The notes beneath the pieces are model-generated. The model did not search any database, had not been told where the DNA came from, and saw only the letters and a program-made list of their open reading frames with translations. DNA of 64,000 bases from Actinomycetaceae bacterium (GTDB lineage: Bacteria; Actinomycetota; Actinomycetes; Actinomycetales; Actinomycetaceae), in the NCBI GenBank assembly GCA_030527545.1, contig JAUNAP010000002.1, positions 186,001 through 250,000 on the forward strand, read 5' to 3'. Position numbers and translations under genes: made by a program. Shown here piece after piece: positions 34,583-42,972 of the stretch (position 1 is its first letter; each line of letters starts with the position of its first letter).

Positions 34583-34604
34583 GCGGGCCCGCGATCGGGC
34601 CCGC
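34583..34604 (+). terminator. Terminator after the bS22 gene
   Basis: 9-bp perfect stem GCGGGCCCG/CGGGCCCGC with CGAT loop, followed by ACGTTTAT. Confidence 0.7.
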
Positions 34605-34681
34605 ACGTTTATCTCGGGCGCGTGCCGGAAACGGGCGCGCCTGTGGTGTAGGTGCGGTGGGCCGCGGATCGCGGACACGAC

Positions 34682-34687
34682 TACACT
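34682..34687 (+). promoter_or_regulatory. -10 element TACACT, leaderless menF start
   Basis: TACACT ends 6 nt before the GTG at 34694. Confidence 0.55.
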
Positions 34688-34693
34688 AGCCGG

Positions 34694-35920
34694 GTGAGGA
34701 ATCGAGTCAGCATTCCGCGATTGCGGGTGCGCGTCAGATCAGGGGCGCGCACGAGGCCGACACCCGGGTGGGACGCGACCTGGTGGGTGGGACCCGAGTG
34801 GCAGCTGCGCGGCGCAGGTGAGGCCCACCGCATGAGCCTCGCCGGCGACGACCAGGCCGGCCGCGCCGCTGGCGTGTGTGCGGCCCTCGCGGCGCACTCC
34901 CGCGTTGAGGGGGACGGTCTTGAGCAGGCCGGTATTCATCTTCCCCTCGTCTTTGGTTCCCTCGGGTTCGACGCCGACACCGATGGCGTGCTCATCGTGC
35001 CGCGTCGCGTCGAGGTTTCCTGGCGAGGCCATGTGTGGCTTGTTGATCAGGAGGTCGACGGCGCCGCCGAGGGGCCCCTCGCGCCGTGCGATTCGGCCGG
35101 TGTTCCTTCTCCGGGACGGGTGAGGGTTACGGCGGGTTCGGTGTCTGACTCCGACTATCTGGAGAGACTCTCGCGGCTCATCGTCGATTTGCGTGAGGGT
35201 CGGGCCCGCAAGGTCGTCATTGCGCGCGACGTCATCGCACAGGCGGAGCGGCCCGTCCATCCGGCCTGGCTGGCCGAGCGACTTCACGAGGCCTACCCGA
35301 CGTGCTGGACCTACGCCATCGACGGACTGGTAGGGGCGACCCCTGAGATGCTCGCCGAAGTCCACGACGGTCGCGTTCACGTGCGCGTCCTCGCCGGGAC
35401 GGCCGGCCGAGACGAGGGCGAGCAGCTCCTCGCCTCACGTAAGGACCGTCTCGAACACGACATTGCGGTCGCGTCGGTACGTGAGTCTCTCGCGCCCCTT
35501 GCGACAAACCTCAGTGTGCCGGACCAGCCGCAGGTGCTCACGCTCCCCAATGTCACCCACCTGTCGTCGACCATCCGAGGTGACGTATCGGTGACCTCGC
35601 TACAGGCCGCGGGTGCCCTCCACCCGACGGCTGCGGTGTGCGGCTCGCCCACGCGCGTTGCCAAGCGCATGATCCGTGCCCTCGAAGGGGGCAGTCGCGG
35701 CCGCTACGCGGCCCCCGTCGGCTGGATGGATGCGCGCGGGAACGGCCAGTGGGGCATCGCCTTACGCTGCGGACAGATCGATCCGAAAGACCCCCGCCGG
35801 GTGCGTGTCATTGCCGGCGGGGGCATCATGCCCGACTCCGATCCCACCAGGGAGCTGCTCGAGACCGAAGCGAAGATGCGTCCGGTCCTTGCCGCCCTCG
35901 GCGTGCCCGATCACGGCTAA
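34694..35920 (+). CDS. menF: Isochorismate synthase MenF
   Basis: 408 aa from the GTG at 34694 (TACACT 6 nt upstream). It converts chorismate to isochorismate, the first menaquinone step. Chorismate-binding domain motifs: KVVIARDV, GATPEML, VLAGTAGRDEGE, NVTHLSSTIRG, HPTAAVCGSP, YAAPVGWMD and AGGGIMPDSDP. These include the Lys, Glu and Mg-binding Glu positions expected of isochorismate rather than anthranilate synthases. Other men genes follow within 14 kb in the window, which supports menaquinone over siderophore use. Confidence 0.93.
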   Translation: MRNRVSIPRLRVRVRSGARTRPTPGWDATWWVGPEWQLRGAGEAHRMSLAGDDQAGRAAGVCAALAAHSRVEGDGLEQAGIHLPLVFGSLGFDADTDGVLIVPRRVEVSWRGHVWLVDQEVDGAAEGPLAPCDSAGVPSPGRVRVTAGSVSDSDYLERLSRLIVDLREGRARKVVIARDVIAQAERPVHPAWLAERLHEAYPTCWTYAIDGLVGATPEMLAEVHDGRVHVRVLAGTAGRDEGEQLLASRKDRLEHDIAVASVRESLAPLATNLSVPDQPQVLTLPNVTHLSSTIRGDVSVTSLQAAGALHPTAAVCGSPTRVAKRMIRALEGGSRGRYAAPVGWMDARGNGQWGIALRCGQIDPKDPRRVRVIAGGGIMPDSDPTRELLETEAKMRPVLAALGVPDHG

Positions 35921-35927
35921 ACGACGC

Positions 35928-35956
35928 CCGCCTCGCCGGCGGGCGCGGCGAGGCGG
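35928..35956. terminator. Bidirectional terminator menF / protease
   Basis: 10-bp perfect stem (35928-35937 with 35947-35956), 9-nt loop, extended by further pairing outside; lies between convergent genes. Confidence 0.65.
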
Positions 35957-35971
35957 ACGTAGCGTCGTGGT

Positions 35972-37456
35972 TTAGCGCTGCTCGTCGGTCGTTCCCAAAG
36001 TGACCTCAATGTCGTGCTTCTTGCCCTCGCGCACGTAGGTGATCGTCACCTTGTCGCCCGGCACGTACCAGCGGACAAATCCGGTGAGGGCGGTGCCCGA
36101 CGACACCGTGTGCTTGTCGATGCCGATGATGACGTCTTGCGCCGCGAGGCCGGCTTTTTCGGCTGCTCCGCCGGAGACGACGTCGGCGACCTCCGCGCCG
36201 GCGACCGTCGCGTCATCCATCTTGGCCGCGGCCGTGCGCACCATGACCCCCAGGTAGGCATGCTGGGCCTTCCCGGTCGTGAGGATCTGGTCGGCCACGG
36301 TCTTTGCGAGATTGACGGGAATGGCGAAGCCGATGCCGATCGAACCGGAGGAATCTGGGCTGCCCTGGGACAGCGACGCGATCGAGGAGGTAATCCCGAT
36401 GACCGAGCCGTCGGCTGCAAAGAGGGGACCACCCGAGTTACCGGGGTTGATCGCCGCGTCGACCTGAATGGCGTTGGTCACGACCTGTTCGCCCTGCTGT
36501 TGCTGCTGGAGACCGGGGATCCCGAGGGGGCCCGAATTCTGTTCGTTCCCCTTCTTTTGGGTGACGGTGACGGGACGGTCGAGCGCGGAGATGATGCCCG
36601 TCGTCATCGTGTTGTCGAGACCCAGCGGGGCCCCGATGGCGGCGACGGGCTGGCCGACACGCAGGTTCGTCGAAGAACCGAGCGAAACCATCTGCAGGTC
36701 GCCGGGCGGGTTGGTGATCGATAAGACCGCGAGGTCGGTCGTGGAATCGGCACCAACCACCGAGCCGTTGAACAGCCTCCCGTCCGAAAGCTGGATGGTC
36801 AGTTGCGCCTGGGAGTTCAGTGCGGACGCGATGACGTGATAGTTCGTGAGGACGTGGCCCTTCGTGTCGAAGATGACACCCGAACCCGTGTCCCCGCCGT
36901 TATCGGTTTGCACCTGGATCGACACGACCGCCGGTTGGACCGCTTTGGCCACCGATTCCCAGTTTGTCTCCTGGGCGCTTGCCTGTTCGACTGGTGCTTG
37001 CGTGGCGACCTCCGCCCCCGAGCGGCCGAGCGTTTCCAGGGACGTGGGCCCCCACAGGAAGAAGGAGGCGGCCAGTGTCGCGAGGGCGGTGAGGATCGCG
37101 ACGAAGAGGACCCCGATCCAGCCTGGTCCGCGCCGGCTGCGAGGGGCAGGTGTGGGCTGGGCGGGTGTGGGCGGGGTGGTGGGCGGCGGGAACAGCGGGG
37201 GAATTTCACCGTTAGAGCCGGCCCCGGGATCGGTTGGCAGAGGCTGGGTGAGCGGTCCCGATTCGGACACGCTCGGCTGGGTGAGCGTGCGCCGCGACTC
37301 ATGCGGCCCAGCTTCTTCGGGGGCGGGGTGCCACGCAGCATCGGGCGCGTAGCGGGAGTGCTCGGGGGTGGAAACCTCCCCCCTGTCGTTGTCGAGGGAG
37401 GGAGTGCCCTCGGGGTAGGCCTCGTGGCCAAACCGGGTCGGATCAGTGTTGCTCAT
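35972..37456 (-). CDS. HtrA/DegP-like membrane-anchored serine protease with PDZ domain
   Basis: 494 aa; the ATG at 37456 follows AAAGGACGACG. A disordered Pro/Thr/Glu-rich cytosolic N-terminus (1-110) precedes one transmembrane helix (about 112-135). The trypsin-like domain has catalytic His207 (TNYHVI), Asp241 (STTDLAVL) and Ser341 (NPGNSGGP). A PDZ domain (about 400-490) carries AYLGVMVR and AGLAAQDVIIGI. A Gln-rich insertion lies near 316-321. This is the standard layout of actinobacterial HtrA/PepD proteases, which handle misfolded extracytoplasmic proteins. The gene is monocistronic and sits between menF and menD without evident link to quinone synthesis. Confidence 0.94.
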   Translation of the reverse strand: MSNTDPTRFGHEAYPEGTPSLDNDRGEVSTPEHSRYAPDAAWHPAPEEAGPHESRRTLTQPSVSESGPLTQPLPTDPGAGSNGEIPPLFPPPTTPPTPAQPTPAPRSRRGPGWIGVLFVAILTALATLAASFFLWGPTSLETLGRSGAEVATQAPVEQASAQETNWESVAKAVQPAVVSIQVQTDNGGDTGSGVIFDTKGHVLTNYHVIASALNSQAQLTIQLSDGRLFNGSVVGADSTTDLAVLSITNPPGDLQMVSLGSSTNLRVGQPVAAIGAPLGLDNTMTTGIISALDRPVTVTQKKGNEQNSGPLGIPGLQQQQQGEQVVTNAIQVDAAINPGNSGGPLFAADGSVIGITSSIASLSQGSPDSSGSIGIGFAIPVNLAKTVADQILTTGKAQHAYLGVMVRTAAAKMDDATVAGAEVADVVSGGAAEKAGLAAQDVIIGIDKHTVSSGTALTGFVRWYVPGDKVTITYVREGKKHDIEVTLGTTDEQR

Positions 37457-37540
37457 CGTCGTCCTTTGCCAGTGAAGAAAACCGTGATGTGTCCTAGTAG
37501 ACGCTATCTTCCTCCGCGTGCACCTAGTGTCACCTGGACG

Positions 37541-39268
37541 TCAGCTAGACGTCTCGGGGGCGCTCGCTCTGAGGTCAATCTCGATGACGGAGCGGCCGCG
37601 CACGCGGTGTGCGCCGATCCGCTCGACGTCCTTAGCCGTGTGCGCGCGCAGATAGTCCCATCCTGCCGCCCGTGCTGCCAGTGCAATATCGAGGCGCTGC
37701 GGGGTGGCGAAATAGCGCTCGAACATCTCGCCACCCTCGTCGCGCCCGTATTCGAGGGTGGAGAAAATGCGGCCCCCGCCGTCGGAGAGCACCCACACCT
37801 GCACGTCGTCATCACGTTCGTGAACGCCGTGGACGAGGCCGCCGATATCGTGAGCGAAGGTGACGTCGCCGACGACGACGCGAACCGGCTCATCGAGGCC
37901 CGCGGCGACGCCCCGCGCAAACGCGATCGTCCCGTCGATGCCGGCAAGTCCCCGGTTGGCGAGGATACGCGGAGAGGTGGCGAGGGCAGGTGCCGCACGA
38001 TCGAGTGCCCGGATGCCCAGGGAGGCCCCGAGGATGAGCACGGGCGGGCGCGTCCCTGTGGCGCAGTCGCGCCACAGGGCAGAGAGGAATCTCTCGCGCA
38101 CGTCCTCGGGGACGAAGGCGGCGTCGGCGCGGTGCCAGGCGTCGGCCCACCGCTTCACTCGCGCGGACGCGGTCGTCTGCGCGCAGGGAAGGATACGGCT
38201 GGTGCGGGCAACGTTTTTCCCCAGGTTCGTCACGACGCCGGCGGCATCGACAGCGACGATGCGTCGGTGAGGGTCGCACAGCAGGGCGGTTACGGGGCGG
38301 CTTAGCGTCGGATGCCCGAGAACGAGGATCTGGCGGGCATCGTCGGCCAGCTCGGGTGTACGGGTGAGGATCTGCTGATAGGCGACGATGGCCGGTTCCG
38401 CGCGCACGCCAGAGGACGGCTCGGCGAGCAGAGGCCAGCCGAGGGCCCTCGCCAACCGCGGGATTGCCGACACCGCTTCGCCCCCCTCACACGCGGTGAG
38501 ATTGGCTTGATTCCCAGCGATGATGAGCCCGGGGGCCGACGGGTCGAGCCCGAGGGAGGACAGGGAGGGCGCGACCTCATCGGGTGGCGTCACGGCGACG
38601 AGCGCCGACACCTCGTCCACCGAAGCTAACCGGTGGCGCACTCCCGCGGCCTGCCCGCCCACATCCGGGGCGGTAGGGGAGCAGCGATCCGGCGAGAAAT
38701 CGGCGGCATCGTGCGGTTCGTCGAGCCTGCCGCTCAACTGCACGTTGAGGTGGACGGGGCCGGCGGGCACGTCGCCCCCGCGCGTCCACGCGAGCGCCTG
38801 AGCGGTGGCGGAGCCCGCGTCGCCCCCGGGGGCGACATCCCATGTTCCCCTCACCGTGCCGGCGAGAATGTGTGTGTGCTCGGTCGTTTGATTCGCGCCC
38901 GTGCCGCGCATGTCGTCGGGGCGATCCGCCGAGATGACGACGAGTGGCACGCAGGCGTGCGCGGCTTCCAGGAGCGCCGGATGCGTATGGGCGAGAGCCG
39001 TACCCGAGGTCGTCACGATGGCGACCGGACGCGCGGGCTGCCCATCAACCTCCGCCGCGCGCGACAGGCCGAGGGCGAAGAACGCGGCGGAACGCTCGTC
39101 GATGCGCACGTGGACACGGACGAGCCCCTGCTCCTGTGCGCGTGCGAGCGCGTACGCGAAGGGGGCGTCGCGCGAACCCGGCGAATAGACAACGTCGCCA
39201 ACCCCGTACGCGGCAAGGGTTGCAACGATCTCGCGGGCGGTGGAGATCGCGACGGGTAGCTCACTCAT
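37541..39268 (-). CDS. menD: 2-succinyl-5-enolpyruvyl-6-hydroxy-3-cyclohexene-1-carboxylate synthase MenD
   Basis: 575 aa from the ATG at 39268, which overlaps the menC stop (ATGA). This ThDP enzyme adds 2-oxoglutarate to isochorismate. Visible: YSPGSRDAPFA and VHVRIDERSAAFFALGL (activating Glu and substrate-binding Arg), TTSGTALAHTHPAL, and the ThDP/Mg region GDVTFAHDIGGL followed by NGGGRIF-like DGGGRIFSTLE. Length fits the family (550-580 aa). Translationally coupled downstream of menC. Confidence 0.96.
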   Translation of the reverse strand: MSELPVAISTAREIVATLAAYGVGDVVYSPGSRDAPFAYALARAQEQGLVRVHVRIDERSAAFFALGLSRAAEVDGQPARPVAIVTTSGTALAHTHPALLEAAHACVPLVVISADRPDDMRGTGANQTTEHTHILAGTVRGTWDVAPGGDAGSATAQALAWTRGGDVPAGPVHLNVQLSGRLDEPHDAADFSPDRCSPTAPDVGGQAAGVRHRLASVDEVSALVAVTPPDEVAPSLSSLGLDPSAPGLIIAGNQANLTACEGGEAVSAIPRLARALGWPLLAEPSSGVRAEPAIVAYQQILTRTPELADDARQILVLGHPTLSRPVTALLCDPHRRIVAVDAAGVVTNLGKNVARTSRILPCAQTTASARVKRWADAWHRADAAFVPEDVRERFLSALWRDCATGTRPPVLILGASLGIRALDRAAPALATSPRILANRGLAGIDGTIAFARGVAAGLDEPVRVVVGDVTFAHDIGGLVHGVHERDDDVQVWVLSDGGGRIFSTLEYGRDEGGEMFERYFATPQRLDIALAARAAGWDYLRAHTAKDVERIGAHRVRGRSVIEIDLRASAPETSS

Positions 39269-40308
39269 CGCTGGGCCTCCCGCCACTGCGCAATGTCCTC
39301 GAGCCGCTTCAACCACGCCCTCACCAGGTCCTCCTCGACGTTGGGAAGATCGGTGCGGTCGGCTTCGACCCCGCGCACCTCGATGTCTCCCGCGTTCACC
39401 GCGAGGGGTCGCGTCGTGACGTCGTCAGTGAGCAGGCTCGCCGTCCCCAGACCGCATGCGTGTGGCAGGCCGGGCAGGCAGGCGGCCAAGTGGGCGCCCA
39501 TGGAAAGGCCGACGGAGGAATCGATCGCCGAGGAGACGACGACCGGCACGCCCGCCTGGGCGGCTAGCTCGAGAGCACGGCGAACCCCGCCGAGCGGCTG
39601 CACCTTGGTGACAATGAGGTCGCAAGCCTCCGCCCTCACGACGTCGAGCGGATCCTGCGCTAGACGCACCGACTCGTCGGCGGCAACGGGCACCTCGATC
39701 TTTCGTCTGAGCCTGGCCAGCTCCTCCACGCTGGCGACGGGCTGTTCGACGTATTCGAGGCCGCCCGCGGCGCGGTCGAGCTCCCCGATCGCCCCGATGG
39801 CTTCGTCGATGTCCCAGGCGCCGTTGACGTCGACACGGATGGCGCCGCCTCCGCGGGCATTGAGAGCGTCGCGGACCGCTTCCACGCGCGCGCAGTCGTC
39901 GGCCAACCTCACCCCGGGGTCGGCGACCTTCACCTTCACGGCGCTCACGCCAGGGTGGGCATTGACGATCCCGGCGGCCGTTTCCGGATCGCACACAGGG
40001 ACCGTCGCGTTGACCGGCACGCGCTCGCGCAGCGGCGACGGGAAACCCTCCCGCGCCGCCTCCATCCCCGCAGCCACCCAGGACCAGGCGACGGGGGCCG
40101 GATAGTCCCAAAACGGTGAAATCTCGCCCCACCCGGCCTCCCCCTGCAGGAGGAGGCCATCGCGCACGCGGATTCTGCGAAAACGTCGGGTGAGGGGAAT
40201 CGAATAGACCGCAACCGCGACGCATCCACTCAGCAGGCGTGCGAGACTCGGATAGTCACGGGCGAGGGAAGACGCCGGGATCTCGGTCAAACGAGCAGTC
40301 GAAGTCAC
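39265..40308 (-). CDS. menC: o-Succinylbenzoate synthase MenC
   Basis: 347 aa from the GTG at 40308, supported by TACCCT 6 nt upstream (leaderless). It is an enolase-superfamily dehydratase that converts SHCHC to o-succinylbenzoate. Catalytic KVKV (Lys pair after beta-2), metal ligands Asp in VDVNGAW, Glu in EQPVAS and Asp in AADESVR, and the general base Lys in VTKVQPLGG are all visible. The menD gene overlaps its 3' end by 4 bp. Confidence 0.95.
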   Translation of the reverse strand: MTSTARLTEIPASSLARDYPSLARLLSGCVAVAVYSIPLTRRFRRIRVRDGLLLQGEAGWGEISPFWDYPAPVAWSWVAAGMEAAREGFPSPLRERVPVNATVPVCDPETAAGIVNAHPGVSAVKVKVADPGVRLADDCARVEAVRDALNARGGGAIRVDVNGAWDIDEAIGAIGELDRAAGGLEYVEQPVASVEELARLRRKIEVPVAADESVRLAQDPLDVVRAEACDLIVTKVQPLGGVRRALELAAQAGVPVVVSSAIDSSVGLSMGAHLAACLPGLPHACGLGTASLLTDDVTTRPLAVNAGDIEVRGVEADRTDLPNVEEDLVRAWLKRLEDIAQWREAQR

Positions 40309-40314
40309 GCCAAA

Positions 40315-40320
40315 AGGGTA
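40315..40320 (-). promoter_or_regulatory. -10 element TACCCT, leaderless menC start
   Basis: Minus-strand TACCCT ends 6 nt before the GTG at 40308. Confidence 0.5.
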
Positions 40321-40347
40321 TCAACGTGGCCCATGGGCGCGACGACC

Positions 40348-40833
40348 TCAGTGGGGGCGACGCTTTTTCGCGTTGGTGCGGCGGCGGGAGGCCTTGCCGG
40401 TGCGACGCCGCGGGCGTACCTGTGACTCCTCGTGCGTGGCAGTCACGCGCCTCGCCCGTGAGACGACCAGTTCGCGGGGCAAACGTCCCTGCCTGCGGCG
40501 CTCGTCGAGATCGCGCGCCCACGCCGGGATCACCCGGGAGGGGTAGGGCAGTGGCAGCATGCCGAAAGCGAGCCCCACGAAGCCGGTGAGCACGAACGCC
40601 GCGCAGACGGTGAGGATGACAGATTGGGCGATCCCGCGGCTCATGAGGGCGAACTGAACGAGCCCCAACCCCACGAACAGGAGTCCGAGGGCGGGCACGA
40701 AAAGATAGGACATTCGCAGATCGAGGAAGCCGTTGCGCGCGATCGTGCGCTGCGACCACGGTGAAGGACGGCGCAAGAGGACCGCGAGGACCAGACAGCC
40801 GATGCCGACACCGAGAGCCATAAACGAGAACAT
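40348..40833 (-). CDS. Small membrane protein of unknown function
   Basis: 161 aa from the ATG at 40833, preceded by TAGGGT at 6 nt. Three hydrophobic segments (about 2-20, 43-64 and 70-93) are followed by a strongly basic cytosolic tail rich in Arg and Lys, ending KKRRPH. I do not recognise the family. The basic tail suggests binding to nucleic acid or acidic lipids. It lies 39 nt upstream of menC on the same strand, but menC appears to have its own promoter, so a shared role is not certain. Confidence 0.7.
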   Translation of the reverse strand: MFSFMALGVGIGCLVLAVLLRRPSPWSQRTIARNGFLDLRMSYLFVPALGLLFVGLGLVQFALMSRGIAQSVILTVCAAFVLTGFVGLAFGMLPLPYPSRVIPAWARDLDERRRQGRLPRELVVSRARRVTATHEESQVRPRRRTGKASRRRTNAKKRRPH

Positions 40834-40839
40834 GCCCCC

Positions 40840-40845
40840 ACCCTA
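40840..40845 (-). promoter_or_regulatory. -10 element TAGGGT, leaderless start
   Basis: Minus-strand TAGGGT ends 6 nt before the ATG at 40833. Confidence 0.45.
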
Positions 40846-40927
40846 AGCGAGGACGCGCCCTGGCGCTTTCGTGCCAGTGAGCTTAGGCGCGGTAGCGTGA
40901 AGGGGAAGCACAACCGGAAGGAAACGG

Positions 40928-41977
40928 ATGACGACTCTTCGTCCCTTCGCGCGGATCGCCGCCGCGTGCGCGAGTATCGCCGTGGTCGCGGGAGCGGCCG
41001 CATGCACCCCGTCATCGCCGACGAAGCCCGAGGCCACCTCGACGCCGCCGCGGCAGGTGAGTTTGCCGCTGACGGGCGAGAAGGCCGAGGCTGCACCCGA
41101 CCACCCGGCCGTGGCGGTCAAAATCCCGGCTGATGCCCCGGCGCGGCCGCAAACGGGGCTCGCCGCGGCCGATAACGTGTGGGTTGAGCTTGTCGAGGGC
41201 GGCGAGGTGCGTTACAACGCCGTCTACTATTCGACGCTGCCGAAGGAGGTGGGTCCGGTTCGTTCGATCCGGCCCGTCGACGCCCCCATCAATGCTCCCC
41301 TCAGGGGGGCACTGGTGACCTCTGGCGGTCAGCCCGACTTTCTGCGAGATGTCGGCGCCGCGGTGGGCGCCCTCGTCACCGAAGACCGCGCCGGCGACGC
41401 CGCCTGGCGCGTGACGTCGCGGCGGATGCCCTACAACCTCTACACCTCGCCCGAGCGCGTCGCCCAGGCGCACGGCGATCTCAAGGCCCCGCCCCGGCAG
41501 TGGGATTTCGCGGCCAACGCGAAGCCGCCGGCCGGCGGTGAGGCCGTCACCGACTTCGCCGTCACCTACCCGGCGTGGCGCTCGGGTTGGGCATGGTCGG
41601 GGCAGGCGTGGCAGCGATTCGACAACAAGCAGGCCAGCGCGGACGCCGACGGCACACGGATCGAGGCCACGACCGTGCTCGTACTCGCCGTCGAGACCGA
41701 GCCGACGTCCTACCTCGACCCGGTCGGAGCGCCCGTCATTGCCTCGAAGCTCAACGGTAGCGGCAAGGCGAAGGTGGCCGTCGATGGGCGTCTTATCGAC
41801 GCGACCTGGCACAAGGACGCCGATGGGGCGCCCATCACGCTCAGCGACGACGCCGGCAAGAAGCTGAGCCTGCCCGCCGGCAAGATCTGGATCGAACTTG
41901 TGCCCGCGTCCTCGACGTGGGTGACCTCGACCCCCGCCCAGCCCCAACCGAGCGAGAGCGAGGAGAAAACGAAGTGA
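40928..41977 (+). CDS. DUF3048 (YerB-like) lipoprotein
   Basis: 349 aa; the ATG at 40928 follows GAAGGAAACGG. Lipoprotein signal with VAGAAAC (Cys26). The DUF3048 region is clear: VAVKIPADAPARPQTGL, ADNVWVELVEGGEVRYNAVYYS, VGPVRSIRPVD and RMPYNLYTS, followed by a C-terminal half with LDPVGAPV and VDGRLIDATWHK. Related to Bacillus YerB; function not established. Its final codons overlap the menB GTG by 4 bp, so the extracytoplasmic lipoprotein and the cytosolic menaquinone enzymes are made from one mRNA. Confidence 0.9.
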   Translation: MTTLRPFARIAAACASIAVVAGAAACTPSSPTKPEATSTPPRQVSLPLTGEKAEAAPDHPAVAVKIPADAPARPQTGLAAADNVWVELVEGGEVRYNAVYYSTLPKEVGPVRSIRPVDAPINAPLRGALVTSGGQPDFLRDVGAAVGALVTEDRAGDAAWRVTSRRMPYNLYTSPERVAQAHGDLKAPPRQWDFAANAKPPAGGEAVTDFAVTYPAWRSGWAWSGQAWQRFDNKQASADADGTRIEATTVLVLAVETEPTSYLDPVGAPVIASKLNGSGKAKVAVDGRLIDATWHKDADGAPITLSDDAGKKLSLPAGKIWIELVPASSTWVTSTPAQPQPSESEEKTK

Positions 41978-42945
41978 GCCTGCACGCCGTTTCCGACACC
42001 TTCGACGAGGCCCGGTGGCGCGAGGTCGAGGGTTTCGAACTCACTGACGTCACCTACCATCGGGGAGTTTCTCGCGGGGAGGCCGATGGTGCCCCGGCGG
42101 GCGCCGACCTGCCGTGGGTGCGCATCGCCATCGATCGTCAGCCCCTACGCAACGCCTTCAGGCCCGCTACGGTCGACGAGCTCTATCGCTGCCTCGACCA
42201 TGCCCGCCAAACCCCCGACGTCGGTGCCGTCATTCTTACCGGAAACAACCCCGACACCGATGCGGGATACGGGTTTTGCTCCGGCGGGGATCAGCGCATT
42301 CGTGGCCGCGACGGCTACCGCTACGAGGCGGAAGACACCGAGGCGAGCGCCGACCCTCACGCCCGGCGCGAGGCCATCGACCCGGCTCGCGCCGGGAGAC
42401 TGCACATCCTCGAAGTACAGCGCCTCATCAGGTTCATGCCGAAGGTCGTCATCGCGGCCGTGTCGGGATGGGCCGCCGGTGGCGGACACTCACTCAATGT
42501 CGTGTGCGACCTGTCAATCGCCAGCCTCGAACATGCGCAATTCATGCAGACCGACGCCAATGTTGGATCCTTCGATTCCGGGTACGGATCGGCCCTGCTC
42601 GCCCGCCAGATCGGGGATAAGCGCGCGCGTGAGATCTTTTTCCTCGCCCGCCGCTACGACGCGCGTCAGGCGGAGGCGTGGGGCGTCGTCAACGAGGCCG
42701 TCGACCACGCCCGCTTAGAGGAGGTCGCCATCGAATGGGCCGGCGCCGTTTGCGAGAAATCGCCCACGGCGATCCGTATGCTCAAATATGGGTTTAATCT
42801 TGCGGATGACGGGATGGTTGGACAGCAGATCTTTGCCGGGGAGGCGACGCGGCTCGCCTATGGCACTGACGAAGCCAACGAGGGACGCGAGGCCTTTGTC
42901 GAGCATCGACGGCCGGACTTCACGAGGTTTCCCTACGCGTTTTAG
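41974..42945 (+). CDS. menB: 1,4-Dihydroxy-2-naphthoyl-CoA synthase MenB
   Basis: 323 aa from the GTG at 41974, overlapping the lipoprotein stop. Crotonase-fold enzyme that closes the ring of o-succinylbenzoyl-CoA. Visible: RQPLRNAFRPATVDEL, FCSGGDQRIRG (oxyanion), VSGWAAGGGHSLNVVCDL, TDANVGSFDSGYGS with the conserved Asp, and the C-terminal HRRPDFTRFPYAF end typical of MenB. About 20-40 residues longer at the N-terminus than the E. coli enzyme. menE follows after 27 nt. Confidence 0.96.
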   Translation: MSLHAVSDTFDEARWREVEGFELTDVTYHRGVSRGEADGAPAGADLPWVRIAIDRQPLRNAFRPATVDELYRCLDHARQTPDVGAVILTGNNPDTDAGYGFCSGGDQRIRGRDGYRYEAEDTEASADPHARREAIDPARAGRLHILEVQRLIRFMPKVVIAAVSGWAAGGGHSLNVVCDLSIASLEHAQFMQTDANVGSFDSGYGSALLARQIGDKRAREIFFLARRYDARQAEAWGVVNEAVDHARLEEVAIEWAGAVCEKSPTAIRMLKYGFNLADDGMVGQQIFAGEATRLAYGTDEANEGREAFVEHRRPDFTRFPYAF

Positions 42946-42972
42946 CAGGCAGAAGCGATGAGGAGGGGCGAC

